Assembly: GCF_040225985.1 (NCBI RefSeq)
Contig: NZ_JBBPEU010000001.1
Span: 310,001-374,000 of the forward strand
Direction of reading: 5' to 3'
Length of the DNA: 64,000 nt
Source of the DNA: Shimia sp040225985
GTDB taxonomy: Bacteria; Pseudomonadota; Alphaproteobacteria; Rhodobacterales; Rhodobacteraceae
The notes beneath the pieces were generated by a model, which searched no databases, was not told the DNA's origin, and was given only the letters and a program-made list of their open reading frames with translations. The first letter of the stretch is position 1. Each line of letters opens with the position of its first letter. This document shows, piece by piece, positions 43,708-52,011 of the stretch. The translations under genes and the position numbers were made by a program.

Positions 43708-44318
43708 CAGTGCGCAAAAATGTCCTGTTCGGGCCAACCGGCAAGGTCAAGGCGGGCGCGCATCGGCAGGAAATCGAAACAGGCTTGTGCCATCGCGGTT
43801 CGGCCTTCCCTCTCAAGGCGCTTGTTCAGTTCGTCCCGAAGCTGATGCAGGTACAAAACATCGGAAGCTGCATATTCCAGTTGGGCAGCGGTCAGAGTTT
43901 TGGCACCCCAGTCGCTCATTTGCTGTTGCTTGGAAATATCCACGCCGACCAGTTCCTGAAGCAGGTTCTTGAGGCCATGTCGGTCGGTATAGGTGCGCAC
44001 CAGTTTGGATGCGATCTTGGTGCAGTAAACTGGTGCGGTCAGGGCGCCAAATGCATGGTACATTGCGGCAATATCAAACCGTCCGAAGTGAAACAGCTTG
44101 AGCACATCTGGGTTCTCAAGCATCCGGCACAGGTTTGGTGCTTCGGTCTGGCCTTTTGTGACCTGAACCAAATGGGCATTGCCGTCGCCGCCAGACATCT
44201 GAATCACACACAGCCGATCCCGATGGGGGTTCAACCCCATGGTTTCGCAGTCAATCGCGACGACCGGACCCAAATCAAGATTGTCCGGCAGGTCATTCTG
44301 GTAAAGGTAGTTTGTCAT
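43707..44318 (-). CDS. rnd: Ribonuclease D, short form
   Basis: This 203-residue 3'-5' exonuclease has the DEDDy residues: DCETMG (Exo I), HFGRFDIAAM (Exo II) and YAASDVLYL (Exo III). It would trim the 3' ends of tRNA or other structured RNA. The C-terminal HRDC domains of enteric RNase D are absent, which is the common short form in alphaproteobacteria. The ATG at 44318 (MTNYLYQNDLPDN) has GAGG upstream; the frame is open to 44393 but that would overlap kpsT. Its stop overlaps the kdsD start. Confidence 0.88.
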   Translation of the reverse strand: MTNYLYQNDLPDNLDLGPVVAIDCETMGLNPHRDRLCVIQMSGGDGNAHLVQVTKGQTEAPNLCRMLENPDVLKLFHFGRFDIAAMYHAFGALTAPVYCTKIASKLVRTYTDRHGLKNLLQELVGVDISKQQQMSDWGAKTLTAAQLEYAASDVLYLHQLRDELNKRLEREGRTAMAQACFDFLPMRARLDLAGWPEQDIFAH

Positions 44319-44389
44319 TTCCGCCTCGGGGTTGCCGATGATCAGCATGTACGGTTTTCGGTCTGACGTTTCAATGTTTGTCAGTCGTG

Positions 44390-45067
44390 TCACTTCATCC
44401 AGGGGGGCAGACGCCCCTTCATCAGGTGCTCGTGGTGTTCAAGTGCCTTATCGACCTTGGCATAGTAAAAGAAACGGCCGTTATCCAAGACAACACCGGA
44501 TGTGCAGAGGCTGCGCAGTAGTACCGGGGCGTGCGCAACCACTACGGCACCGCTTGTTTTCAACCGGTCGCGCAGCATAGCGGCACTTTTGGCCTGGAAA
44601 GCCGCATCGCCCACGGCGGTGACTTCGTCGATGAGGTAGGTGTCGAACGGGATGGCCATTGACATTGCAAATGCCAGCCGTGATTTCATACCCGAAGAAT
44701 AGGTGCGGACAGGAAGGTGAAAATGCCCACCGATCTGCGCAAACCTCTGACAGAATTCAATCATTTCGGTTGTGTCGACACCGTAGATGCGCGCGACAAA
44801 TTTGACATTTTGGGCGCCAGTCAGATCACCATGAAAGCTTCCTGCGAATCCGACGGGCCAAGAAATGGATCCCGTCGAGACGATCTCGCCGGAGGTCGGG
44901 GCGATTGTGCCAGCGATCATCTTGAGCATCGTCGACTTGCCAGCCCCGTTGCGACCGATCAGGGCAACACTTTCCCCGGTGGGAAACGTAAAGTTGATGT
45001 CGCGCGCAACGTGTTTGACAACGCCATCAATACTGTAGGTCTTTGTCAGGTGGCGCAGTTCGATCAT
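44390..45067 (-). CDS. kpsT: Capsule polysaccharide export ATPase KpsT
   Basis: This 225-residue ABC ATPase has Walker A IGRNGAGKST, a KpsT-type ISWPVGFAGSFHGDLTGAQN segment, signature YSSGMKSRLAFAMSMAI and Walker B TYLIDEVTAVGD. These mark the capsule and O-antigen export subfamily. It would pair with the KpsM permease encoded at 46429. The start overlaps the kpsE stop by four bases, so the two are translated together. Confidence 0.94.
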   Translation of the reverse strand: MIELRHLTKTYSIDGVVKHVARDINFTFPTGESVALIGRNGAGKSTMLKMIAGTIAPTSGEIVSTGSISWPVGFAGSFHGDLTGAQNVKFVARIYGVDTTEMIEFCQRFAQIGGHFHLPVRTYSSGMKSRLAFAMSMAIPFDTYLIDEVTAVGDAAFQAKSAAMLRDRLKTSGAVVVAHAPVLLRSLCTSGVVLDNGRFFYYAKVDKALEHHEHLMKGRLPPWMK

Positions 45068-46335
45068 CTACGGTCCCGGACGCTGTAGAAGATCAACACG
45101 CCAACCGACCACGCCAGCAAAAGGAACATACCCGTGATGAGCGCGATAATGCCCCGCTGAGGATATCGTGCACTTTCTGCCAGTGTCGGTTGCGTAAACG
45201 TCGCGAGATAGCGGCTTGTGCGTTGCGCTTCTGCAAGTGCGGTATCCAGCGCGGCTTGCGCCCCCAGATACGTCTGTTGTGCATACTCGAGTTCGACCAT
45301 GAGACGTTCGAATTCACCGACAAGCGTGGAATAGTCGCGCTCGTTTGTGCGGGCATTGCCGCCAATCCCGAATTTGGCCCGTTCCTCGTCAATCAGATCC
45401 TTGATGACAATTATGCGCCGTTCAGCCTGTGCGATGCGCGGATCGCCCTCGCGCGCGGTTTCGAGCAAGAGGTTGAGTTCGATCTGCGCGGACGCCAATT
45501 GAGCTTCGAGTGAATTCAACAATCCCATCTGGCCTTGGAGATCCGCGGTCGGATCGACGATCTGGGTTTCCGAGCGGAATTTGGTGAGGTTCTCTCGGGC
45601 TAGTTTCAAACGCTCAAGCGCCTTTTCCAGATCCGCCCGGGCATAGCGGGTCGAATCCTCGCGCGCGATAGCCGAAAGGCGGTTGATCATGGCTGAAGAT
45701 TCATTGACGATCTCTTGCGCGACAAGTTGGGCATCTTCCGGCGTGAAGGCCTGAACGCGCAGTTCGATAAGATTTGTCTTGGCGTCCAGATCAACCCGCA
45801 CCATCCAAGGCCAGTAGCTCACTAGGTCTTCAATGGTACCATCGGGATTATATGAAAATACCGGGTCGAAATCCGGGCGGGAATAGATCTCTTCCAGATT
45901 GATGCTCTGGTTGATCCGGCTGATGAGTTCCTGGCTTTGGATAAACTGGAACAGAATATCCGTGTCAGAAGAGCTCGAGCTCGAGAAACTGCTGAGACCG
46001 CCCAAAAGATCCGTTGCGCTTGCTGATTCTTCGGACTTTACCGAGAAGCCCACAAACGAAGCATATTGGTCTTCGGCAATAACATATAAATAGTAAAGCG
46101 TCGCCGCGAGGGGCGCCAAGAAGAACACTGCGAAACTGACCAGAATGCCCCAATGCCGCTTTTTTGCGTGCGCGGGGCTGGCCGGCCCCGGCATGGGGGG
46201 GCGTTTCTGGGCAGCGGCATTTGGCGGCTGTTTAGGCGGAGCCTTTTGTGCTTGATTGGCCGCTTGGTTCGCTTGCGGATTGGGCGTTTGGCTGGAAATG
46301 GCGCTGGCCTCTTTTTCGAAGAGAGATTTTGACAT
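45064..46335 (-). CDS. kpsE: Capsule export inner-membrane protein KpsE (PCP-3/OPX-linked type)
   Basis: The 423-residue product has a Pro/Ala/Gln-rich cytoplasmic head (about 1-55), a first membrane helix at about 65-90 (HWGILVSFAVFFLAPLAAT), a long periplasmic part with coiled coil (about 190-350) and a second helix near the C-terminus (GIIALITGMFLLLAWSVGVLIFY core). This is the KpsE/BexC polysaccharide co-polymerase layout. It would link the KpsMT exporter to the outer-membrane channel. It is divergent from the kpsM gene, with 93 bases between. Confidence 0.9.
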   Translation of the reverse strand: MSKSLFEKEASAISSQTPNPQANQAANQAQKAPPKQPPNAAAQKRPPMPGPASPAHAKKRHWGILVSFAVFFLAPLAATLYYLYVIAEDQYASFVGFSVKSEESASATDLLGGLSSFSSSSSSDTDILFQFIQSQELISRINQSINLEEIYSRPDFDPVFSYNPDGTIEDLVSYWPWMVRVDLDAKTNLIELRVQAFTPEDAQLVAQEIVNESSAMINRLSAIAREDSTRYARADLEKALERLKLARENLTKFRSETQIVDPTADLQGQMGLLNSLEAQLASAQIELNLLLETAREGDPRIAQAERRIIVIKDLIDEERAKFGIGGNARTNERDYSTLVGEFERLMVELEYAQQTYLGAQAALDTALAEAQRTSRYLATFTQPTLAESARYPQRGIIALITGMFLLLAWSVGVLIFYSVRDRR

Positions 46336-46428
46336 CGTCTTACAAGAAATGATGCTTTAAGGAATATCAAAATCGATCCATATGCAAATGGTTGATGAAT
46401 ATAAAGCCCTGGTAAGAGGTTCTCACAG

Positions 46429-47220
46429 GTGACAGCCGCCGTTTCAAATCGTTCGTTTCCGGGAGCGCGGGCCATTTTCGCCCTGATGCTGCGCGAGATG
46501 TCTACAACTTACGGTCGGTCACCGGGTGGATATGTTTGGGCAATTCTTGAGCCTGTCCTGGCGATTGCATTGTTGGCTGCAATCTTTTCTTATGCTTTCA
46601 GGGCGCCGGCTTTGGGTGCCAGTTTCGAGCTGTTTTATGCGACGGGCTATTTTCCCTTCATGCTTTACAACGATCTGAGCAACAAGGTCGGGCAGTCGAT
46701 TAAATTCAACAAAAACCTTTTGGCCTATCCGAACATTACATACGTCGATGCGATCGCGGCTCGGTCGATCCTGAATACGCTGACCAGCCTGATTGTTTTT
46801 GCTCTGTTCTTTATTGGATTGCGCTTTGCTCTGGATCTTCAGCTCAATATTGATGTTCTCAGGATGTGTAATGCTTTTCTCATGACCTTTGGGTTGGGGA
46901 TCGGTATTGGCGTTGTGAATTGCTATGTGATGAGTCGTTTTCCAATCTGGACGAATATCTGGACGATCCTGAACCGGCCGCTGTTTATTTTGTCCGGTAT
47001 TCTGTTTTTGATCGATGAAATCAGTGAACCGTTCCGGACTTACCTGCTCATCAACCCCGTGTCACATATCGTGATGGAGATGCGGGCTGCGTTCTATCCG
47101 TCCTATGACGCTTCGTTGTCTTCTCCGCTCTACGTTTATACACTTGCTGCCATTTTGCTGTTTTTCGGCTTTCTTCTGCTCAATAAACACCATCGCTATA
47201 TCATGGATGAGGGTGCTTGA
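46429..47220 (+). CDS. kpsM: Capsule polysaccharide export permease KpsM
   Basis: This 263-residue ABC-2 permease begins with a short cytoplasmic part and REMSTTYGRSPGGYVWAILEPVLAIALL, the conserved KpsM start (shown here as family core). About six membrane helices follow, ending with LINPVSHIVMEMRAAFYPSY and a last helix. It would form the inner-membrane channel with KpsT. The start is a GTG with AAGAGG nine bases upstream. Its partners kpsT and kpsE are on the other strand, directly divergent. Confidence 0.92.
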   Translation: MTAAVSNRSFPGARAIFALMLREMSTTYGRSPGGYVWAILEPVLAIALLAAIFSYAFRAPALGASFELFYATGYFPFMLYNDLSNKVGQSIKFNKNLLAYPNITYVDAIAARSILNTLTSLIVFALFFIGLRFALDLQLNIDVLRMCNAFLMTFGLGIGIGVVNCYVMSRFPIWTNIWTILNRPLFILSGILFLIDEISEPFRTYLLINPVSHIVMEMRAAFYPSYDASLSSPLYVYTLAAILLFFGFLLLNKHHRYIMDEGA

Positions 47221-47309
47221 CGCGAAAGGTCTTGGTTCTCGTCGGATGCGTTGCTATTGCGTCATTGAAATGAAGCTTAGGCTTGGACGACGATACAGGA
47301 ATTTTCCGA

Positions 47310-49547
47310 ATGTCTCTTATTGATAAGGCTGCAAGGTTCAGCCGCATTTTTCTTCTGAATTCTGATGAACGCAAACTCATGGCGGCCGCCAAAGCCACGG
47401 GAACCTTTGACCCCGTATACTATTGCGGCGCATACCCGCAGGTGAACGACCTTTTCCTGAAATTCCCTTTGCGGCACTACATCGTTTATGGCGAGAAAAT
47501 GGGCTTCCGGCCCAATCCGGATTTTTCGCCCACGGCCTACCTTCGGTATAACCCTGATGTCGCCTCGACCGGCATGTCGCCGTTGATGCACTACGCCACT
47601 GTCGGCATCAAGGAAGACCGGGTGACCAAAGAACTTCCGAAAGTGGAAGAGTTTCCGGCCAAGAAAACGCCTAAGATGGTTTTCGGCGCGGCACGGGATA
47701 CTGCGCGCTTTGCGATTGTGATGCACCTCTATTACCCGGATTTGTGGCCCGAGTTCGCAGAAACGCTTGAACGCCTCGAGTTTGACTATGATCTCTATGT
47801 GACCCTGACCTATCGTGGGGAAGAGACGGATGAACTAGCGAAAGAGATTTCGTCCGACTATCCGAACGCGGTTGTCGCCATGATGCCAAATCGCGGTCGG
47901 GATATCCTGCCTTTCATGAACCTCTTGAACGCGGGTGCATTCGATGACTATGACGCAGTGTGCAAAATTCACACCAAAAAATCGCCTCACCGCGACGATG
48001 GTGACATCTGGCGCCGGCATCTGATCGAGGGCATTCTGCCTAAAGAGAACCTCGAACAGATGCTGGAGGCATTTGTCGATGATCGCAAAGCCGCGTTCTG
48101 GGTTGCGGACGGACAACACTTCACTGGCGAAAAGTGGTGGGGGTCCAACCTCGAGTTGACGCAGTCCTTGTTGCGCCGGCTCGAAATCGAGATCGACGGA
48201 AGCCATCTCTCATTCCCGGCTGGGTCGATTTACTGGATCAAGCCGACCATTTTGAAGCTGTTGAAGGCCATGCACCTTCACGAGGGCGAGTTTGACGTGG
48301 AATACGCGCAGGTCGATGGGACAGTTGCGCATGCCCTTGAACGTGTCATGGGTTTCCTTGCCATCGAGGCAGGTCAGGATGTGTTGCAGACCACGCAGGT
48401 CGCCGAACTTGGTGGGCAAAAGCCTGTCAAAAAACCGGGTTTCACCAGTGCATTCTACCTGCCGCAATTCCACCCGATCAAAGAAAACGATGAATGGTGG
48501 GGTAAAGGGTTTACCGAGTGGCGCGGCACCGTTTCTGCGCATTCATTGTTCCCCGGGCACACACAGCCTCTTATTCCCTCGGACCTTGGCTTTTACGACC
48601 TGCGTCTGACAGAAATCATGGGCCAACAGGCCGAGCTGGCACGCGAAGCCGGGATCGATGCGTTCTGTGTCTATCATTACTGGTTTGACGGCCGTCGGGT
48701 TCTGGAAGAGCCGATGAACCGACTGCTTGACCGTCCTGAGATAGATTTTCCTTTCTATCTCTGCTGGGCCAATGAAAGCTGGCGACGGAACTGGGATGGT
48801 TTGTCCGGTACTGTTTTGCTGGAGCAGACCTATGCCGATGGATTCGAAGAAAAACTGGTGGCGGATTCACTGCCTTACATGCGTGACCCGCGCTATCAGA
48901 AACCGGACGGCAAGCGTCCGCGCTTTGTGATTTACCGACCCGAAGACATGCCAGACCCCTCGGGCAGTGTGAAAAGAATGCGTGATGCCTGGCGAAAGGC
49001 AGGTATTGACGAAGTCGAACTTGGCGCGGTGTGTTTCCACGTGTCGGGTGACTCTGACGTTGACAACGATGTGTTCGATTTCTGGATCGAGATGCCGCCG
49101 CACGGGATGGTGACCGGAGACGACTATCTGTTTGGTGGTCCGCAGGGCAACATCCTGCATCGGGCCGTCGCGGACGGATTCGAAGGCCTTGTGTATGACT
49201 ACAAGAAAGTCATGAAGAATTCGGTTTCCAAAAGCTACCGTGCGACCTTGCCCGAAAAGACTATTTGCGGGGTCATGCCAAGTTGGGACAACACGGCGCG
49301 TCGCGGTCTGAAAGCGCACGTTGCTTATGGAGCCAACCCCGCGAGCTTTGGCCGTTGGCTGGATGATGTTCTAGAGCAGCGCATAGAAGACTCTTATCGG
49401 TCTGAGCTGTTCATCAATGCATGGAACGAATGGGCGGAAAAGGCGGTTTTGGAACCAAGCGAGAAATACGGCCGCATGTATCTTGAAGTCCTGCAGGAAC
49501 GCATCGGATCTGTCGAGGAAAGCGCAGAGCAGGAGCGTGTAGCCTAA
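47310..49547 (+). CDS. RgpF-like and WbsX-like fusion glycan-biosynthesis protein
   Basis: This 745-residue protein joins two glycan domains. After a short N-terminal repeat region (FDPVYYCGAYPQV, FRPNPDFSPTAYLRYNPDV), residues about 133-370 resemble rhamnan synthesis protein F (FAIVMHLYYPDLWPEFAETL, MMPNRGRDILPFM, KIHTKKSPHRD). Residues about 378-735 resemble WbsX/GH99-like proteins (FYLPQFHPIKENDEWWGKGFTEW, CVYHYWFDGRRVLE, FYLCWANESWRRNWDG, WNEWAEKAVLEP). The ATG at 47310 has AGGAA eight bases upstream. It probably transfers or processes sugars of the exported glycan; the reaction is unknown. It precedes a sulfotransferase-like gene with no gap. Confidence 0.85.
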   Translation: MSLIDKAARFSRIFLLNSDERKLMAAAKATGTFDPVYYCGAYPQVNDLFLKFPLRHYIVYGEKMGFRPNPDFSPTAYLRYNPDVASTGMSPLMHYATVGIKEDRVTKELPKVEEFPAKKTPKMVFGAARDTARFAIVMHLYYPDLWPEFAETLERLEFDYDLYVTLTYRGEETDELAKEISSDYPNAVVAMMPNRGRDILPFMNLLNAGAFDDYDAVCKIHTKKSPHRDDGDIWRRHLIEGILPKENLEQMLEAFVDDRKAAFWVADGQHFTGEKWWGSNLELTQSLLRRLEIEIDGSHLSFPAGSIYWIKPTILKLLKAMHLHEGEFDVEYAQVDGTVAHALERVMGFLAIEAGQDVLQTTQVAELGGQKPVKKPGFTSAFYLPQFHPIKENDEWWGKGFTEWRGTVSAHSLFPGHTQPLIPSDLGFYDLRLTEIMGQQAELAREAGIDAFCVYHYWFDGRRVLEEPMNRLLDRPEIDFPFYLCWANESWRRNWDGLSGTVLLEQTYADGFEEKLVADSLPYMRDPRYQKPDGKRPRFVIYRPEDMPDPSGSVKRMRDAWRKAGIDEVELGAVCFHVSGDSDVDNDVFDFWIEMPPHGMVTGDDYLFGGPQGNILHRAVADGFEGLVYDYKKVMKNSVSKSYRATLPEKTICGVMPSWDNTARRGLKAHVAYGANPASFGRWLDDVLEQRIEDSYRSELFINAWNEWAEKAVLEPSEKYGRMYLEVLQERIGSVEESAEQERVA

Positions 49548-50606
49548 ATGTCGAAGGTTGTACTGCATATCGGCACGCACAAGACAGCGACCACAACAAT
49601 ACAAGATACCTTTTATGAGAACTCGGAACTTCTCGCAAAGGCAGGGCTGATTTACCCGCGACTTGCAGGTCCCAAGATCACCGGACATCACGGATTGGTC
49701 TGCGCATGGGGGCGTTTGCCTAACATGTACCGGCTGCCCGAGGGAAGCCGGATGGAGTTCCTGAAGCTCGCGAAAGAATACGCCGATCAGGATGTCACCC
49801 TGTTCCTGAGCAGTGAAGAGTTTTCGCGTGGTGGAAACGAAGCGAATGTCGATTTCGACGAAGTGCGGCAATTGCTGTCTGACTTTGACGAAATCGAAGT
49901 TGTTTGCACCTTGCGGACACAGTGGCAGTTCATGCAATCCGTGTATCAGGAGATGTCGAAGACCACCGTGCAGCCCGATCCGGTTAAAATGGTGAAGCCG
50001 GGGATCGAGAATGGTATATGGAACGAGCTTTGGCTGGATTACAACTTGTTGCTTGACCGTTTGCTGGAGACGTTTGACGAGTCGGAAATTACGCTTCTCG
50101 ACTTCAGTACGATCCGAAAGGAGCCCGGCGGCGTGATCGGCGCAATTCTCAAGCGGTATTGCCCGACCTTGTCGGCCGATGACCTCAAAGAGGTGAATGG
50201 TGGAGCGTCAAACGTCTCTCGTGACGCGATTGCCACTTGGGCCAGCAGTGTTGTTTCGCCCAACTTTGTCGCCCCGAAATGGCTGTTTGACATTATCGAT
50301 GCCATCCTGGCCGAACGCTGGGGCAAAGACAGAAAGACCTGTGTGTTCCGTCGGCAGGATTTCGAGGTGCTTGCAAAGCATTTCAACGCCAGCAATGAAA
50401 AGCTGCGCAAACGCCGTGCGAAATACCAGCCAGACTTTGCTGTGACGCCTGCAGAAGTCGGGCAGGTGTCCCATTTTCGGGATGAATTGCGTGCTGATTT
50501 CTGGGCCGGTATCTCGCGTCGTCTCGCAGCGCGTTGTTCACAGTTGCAGATGAAGCTCGCGCAGAAAGAACAGCAGCCGCAACAGAAGGTTGTCGATACC
50601 GAGTGA
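49548..50606 (+). CDS. Sulfotransferase-like protein (KTATTTIQ family)
   Basis: This 352-residue protein begins VVLHIGTHKTATTTIQ, a PAPS-binding-like P-loop of bacterial sulfotransferase relatives. ALRTQWQ-like CTLRTQWQFMQSVYQEM follows, in the place of the 3'-phosphate-binding loop. It resembles the gene product at 60636 in the same window (LHVGFPKTATTTIQ start, FFLRRQDQWLESAYQEEL), so the two are paralogues. It starts directly after the RgpF/WbsX stop. Sulfation of the capsule or another glycan is inferred from context; the activity is not proven by sequence alone. Confidence 0.78.
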   Translation: MSKVVLHIGTHKTATTTIQDTFYENSELLAKAGLIYPRLAGPKITGHHGLVCAWGRLPNMYRLPEGSRMEFLKLAKEYADQDVTLFLSSEEFSRGGNEANVDFDEVRQLLSDFDEIEVVCTLRTQWQFMQSVYQEMSKTTVQPDPVKMVKPGIENGIWNELWLDYNLLLDRLLETFDESEITLLDFSTIRKEPGGVIGAILKRYCPTLSADDLKEVNGGASNVSRDAIATWASSVVSPNFVAPKWLFDIIDAILAERWGKDRKTCVFRRQDFEVLAKHFNASNEKLRKRRAKYQPDFAVTPAEVGQVSHFRDELRADFWAGISRRLAARCSQLQMKLAQKEQQPQQKVVDTE

Positions 50607-50652
50607 GCATCGTGTTCTCTTGAAGCTTACGAATTAGCAATCCTTTACTGAC

Positions 50653-51999
50653 ATGTTTGCCCTTCTTCTTGTGGGGGCGAAATTGCCAGTCGAAGGTTCC
50701 GGAATGATAATCGATAGCCTTGGGGGATCACACGGATTTGGAGAAGTCCAGGTCCCCCGCGGCGATGACACCTCGTTCAGAATTGACCTAACCAGCATAT
50801 TTGAAAACGGCATCAACTGGTTTGGACACAGGTTGGCGGCCAATGCAGTGTTTATAAACCAAAACGGTACACTGACTTTCGGCGCCGCTTTCTTGGATTT
50901 CCCAACCCTCGAAAACGCTGATGCTGCGCGAAATATGATTGCACCTTTCTGGGGGGATGTTGATACGCGACTGGATGGGGAAGCGCCAGAAAGTGGCGCG
51001 ATTCATGTAGATCTCGATTTGACTTCTGATGTTGCTACCGTGACTTGGTTTCAGGTCGGCGTTTACCGGCGGAATGCGACAGACCTCAACACGTTCCAGC
51101 TACAGCTCTATGATCGCGGTCAGGGGGATATCGATATCGTCTTTCGATATCAGAGAATTGACTGGACCCAAGGTACCGCCCCGGAAGATGCCGGTGCGCG
51201 GGTTGGGTTTAGCAGTGAAGTGACAGGTTGGATTACGCCGGAAGGCCTCCCCGCGTTTGCGTCTCTTACTAACGAAGCCGGGAATTCCGGGCGCTCTGGT
51301 CTCTGGATCTTCGAGTTGCGCGACGGGATGTTGGTTGGAGGCGCTCATCTTGATCGGCGCCTCGAAGGAACCGACGGGCATGACTCTCTTTCGGGTGGGC
51401 CTGGACGGGATACGATTATCGGGTTTTCAGGAGATGACTATCTCGTCGGCGGTGAGACAGAGGATGATCTCAGCGATGAAATCTACGGCGGCGATGGAGA
51501 CGACTCGATCAACGGTGGATATGGAAACGACGTACTGCGTGGGGACGGGGGCAATGACACTATTCTCGGAGCCTTTGGTGTTGATACCATCATTGGCGGT
51601 TCCGGAGATGATATCCTGTCGGGCAGCGCTTGGTCAGATGTGCTTTTCGGAGGGGATGGAAGTGATTTTTTGAATGGGGGCTTCGGGCATGACCGCATCA
51701 ATGGGGGAACTGGCGAAGACAGGTTTTTTCATATCGGCCTTTGGGATCACGGTGCTGATTGGGTTCAGGACTATCGCGCCCAAGAAGGAGACCGTCTTGT
51801 TTTTGGAGACAGCACCGCGCGTGGCGAGCAGTTTCAGGTCAACTACGCCTATACATCAGGGGCTGGTGAAGCAAGTGTATCAGAAGTTTTCGTGATATTT
51901 CGTCCAACGGGCCAGATCATTTGGGCTCTGGTTGATGGTGCCGGTCAAAACAGTATCAATTTGCAAATTGGATCCGAGATAATCGAACTGATGGGTTGA
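50653..51999 (+). CDS. RTX-type protein with a nidogen-like domain
   Basis: The 448-residue product has no classical signal peptide. Residues about 45-220 look like a nidogen (NIDO) extracellular domain: NGTLTFGAAFLDFPTLENADAARNMIAPFWGDVDTR (core), TVTWFQVGVY and FQLQLYDRGQGDIDIVFRY. A run of calcium-binding RTX nonapeptides (GGxGxDxUx) follows at about 250-360 (GGPGRDTII, GGYGNDVLR, GGSGDDILS, GGFGHDRIN). The C-terminal part would carry the type I secretion signal. A second ATG at 50704, with GAAGG seven bases upstream, has a better ribosome-binding site and may be the real start. It probably acts in adhesion or as a matrix protein. Confidence 0.82.
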   Translation: MFALLLVGAKLPVEGSGMIIDSLGGSHGFGEVQVPRGDDTSFRIDLTSIFENGINWFGHRLAANAVFINQNGTLTFGAAFLDFPTLENADAARNMIAPFWGDVDTRLDGEAPESGAIHVDLDLTSDVATVTWFQVGVYRRNATDLNTFQLQLYDRGQGDIDIVFRYQRIDWTQGTAPEDAGARVGFSSEVTGWITPEGLPAFASLTNEAGNSGRSGLWIFELRDGMLVGGAHLDRRLEGTDGHDSLSGGPGRDTIIGFSGDDYLVGGETEDDLSDEIYGGDGDDSINGGYGNDVLRGDGGNDTILGAFGVDTIIGGSGDDILSGSAWSDVLFGGDGSDFLNGGFGHDRINGGTGEDRFFHIGLWDHGADWVQDYRAQEGDRLVFGDSTARGEQFQVNYAYTSGAGEASVSEVFVIFRPTGQIIWALVDGAGQNSINLQIGSEIIELMG

Positions 52000-52011
52000 G
52001 GCGGACAACCC

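Noticed and set aside
51370..51720. DNA direct repeats, possibly a CRISPR or VNTR, in the RTX gene
   Set aside because: The repetition follows the nine-residue calcium-binding protein repeat, with variable DNA and no uniform spacers.
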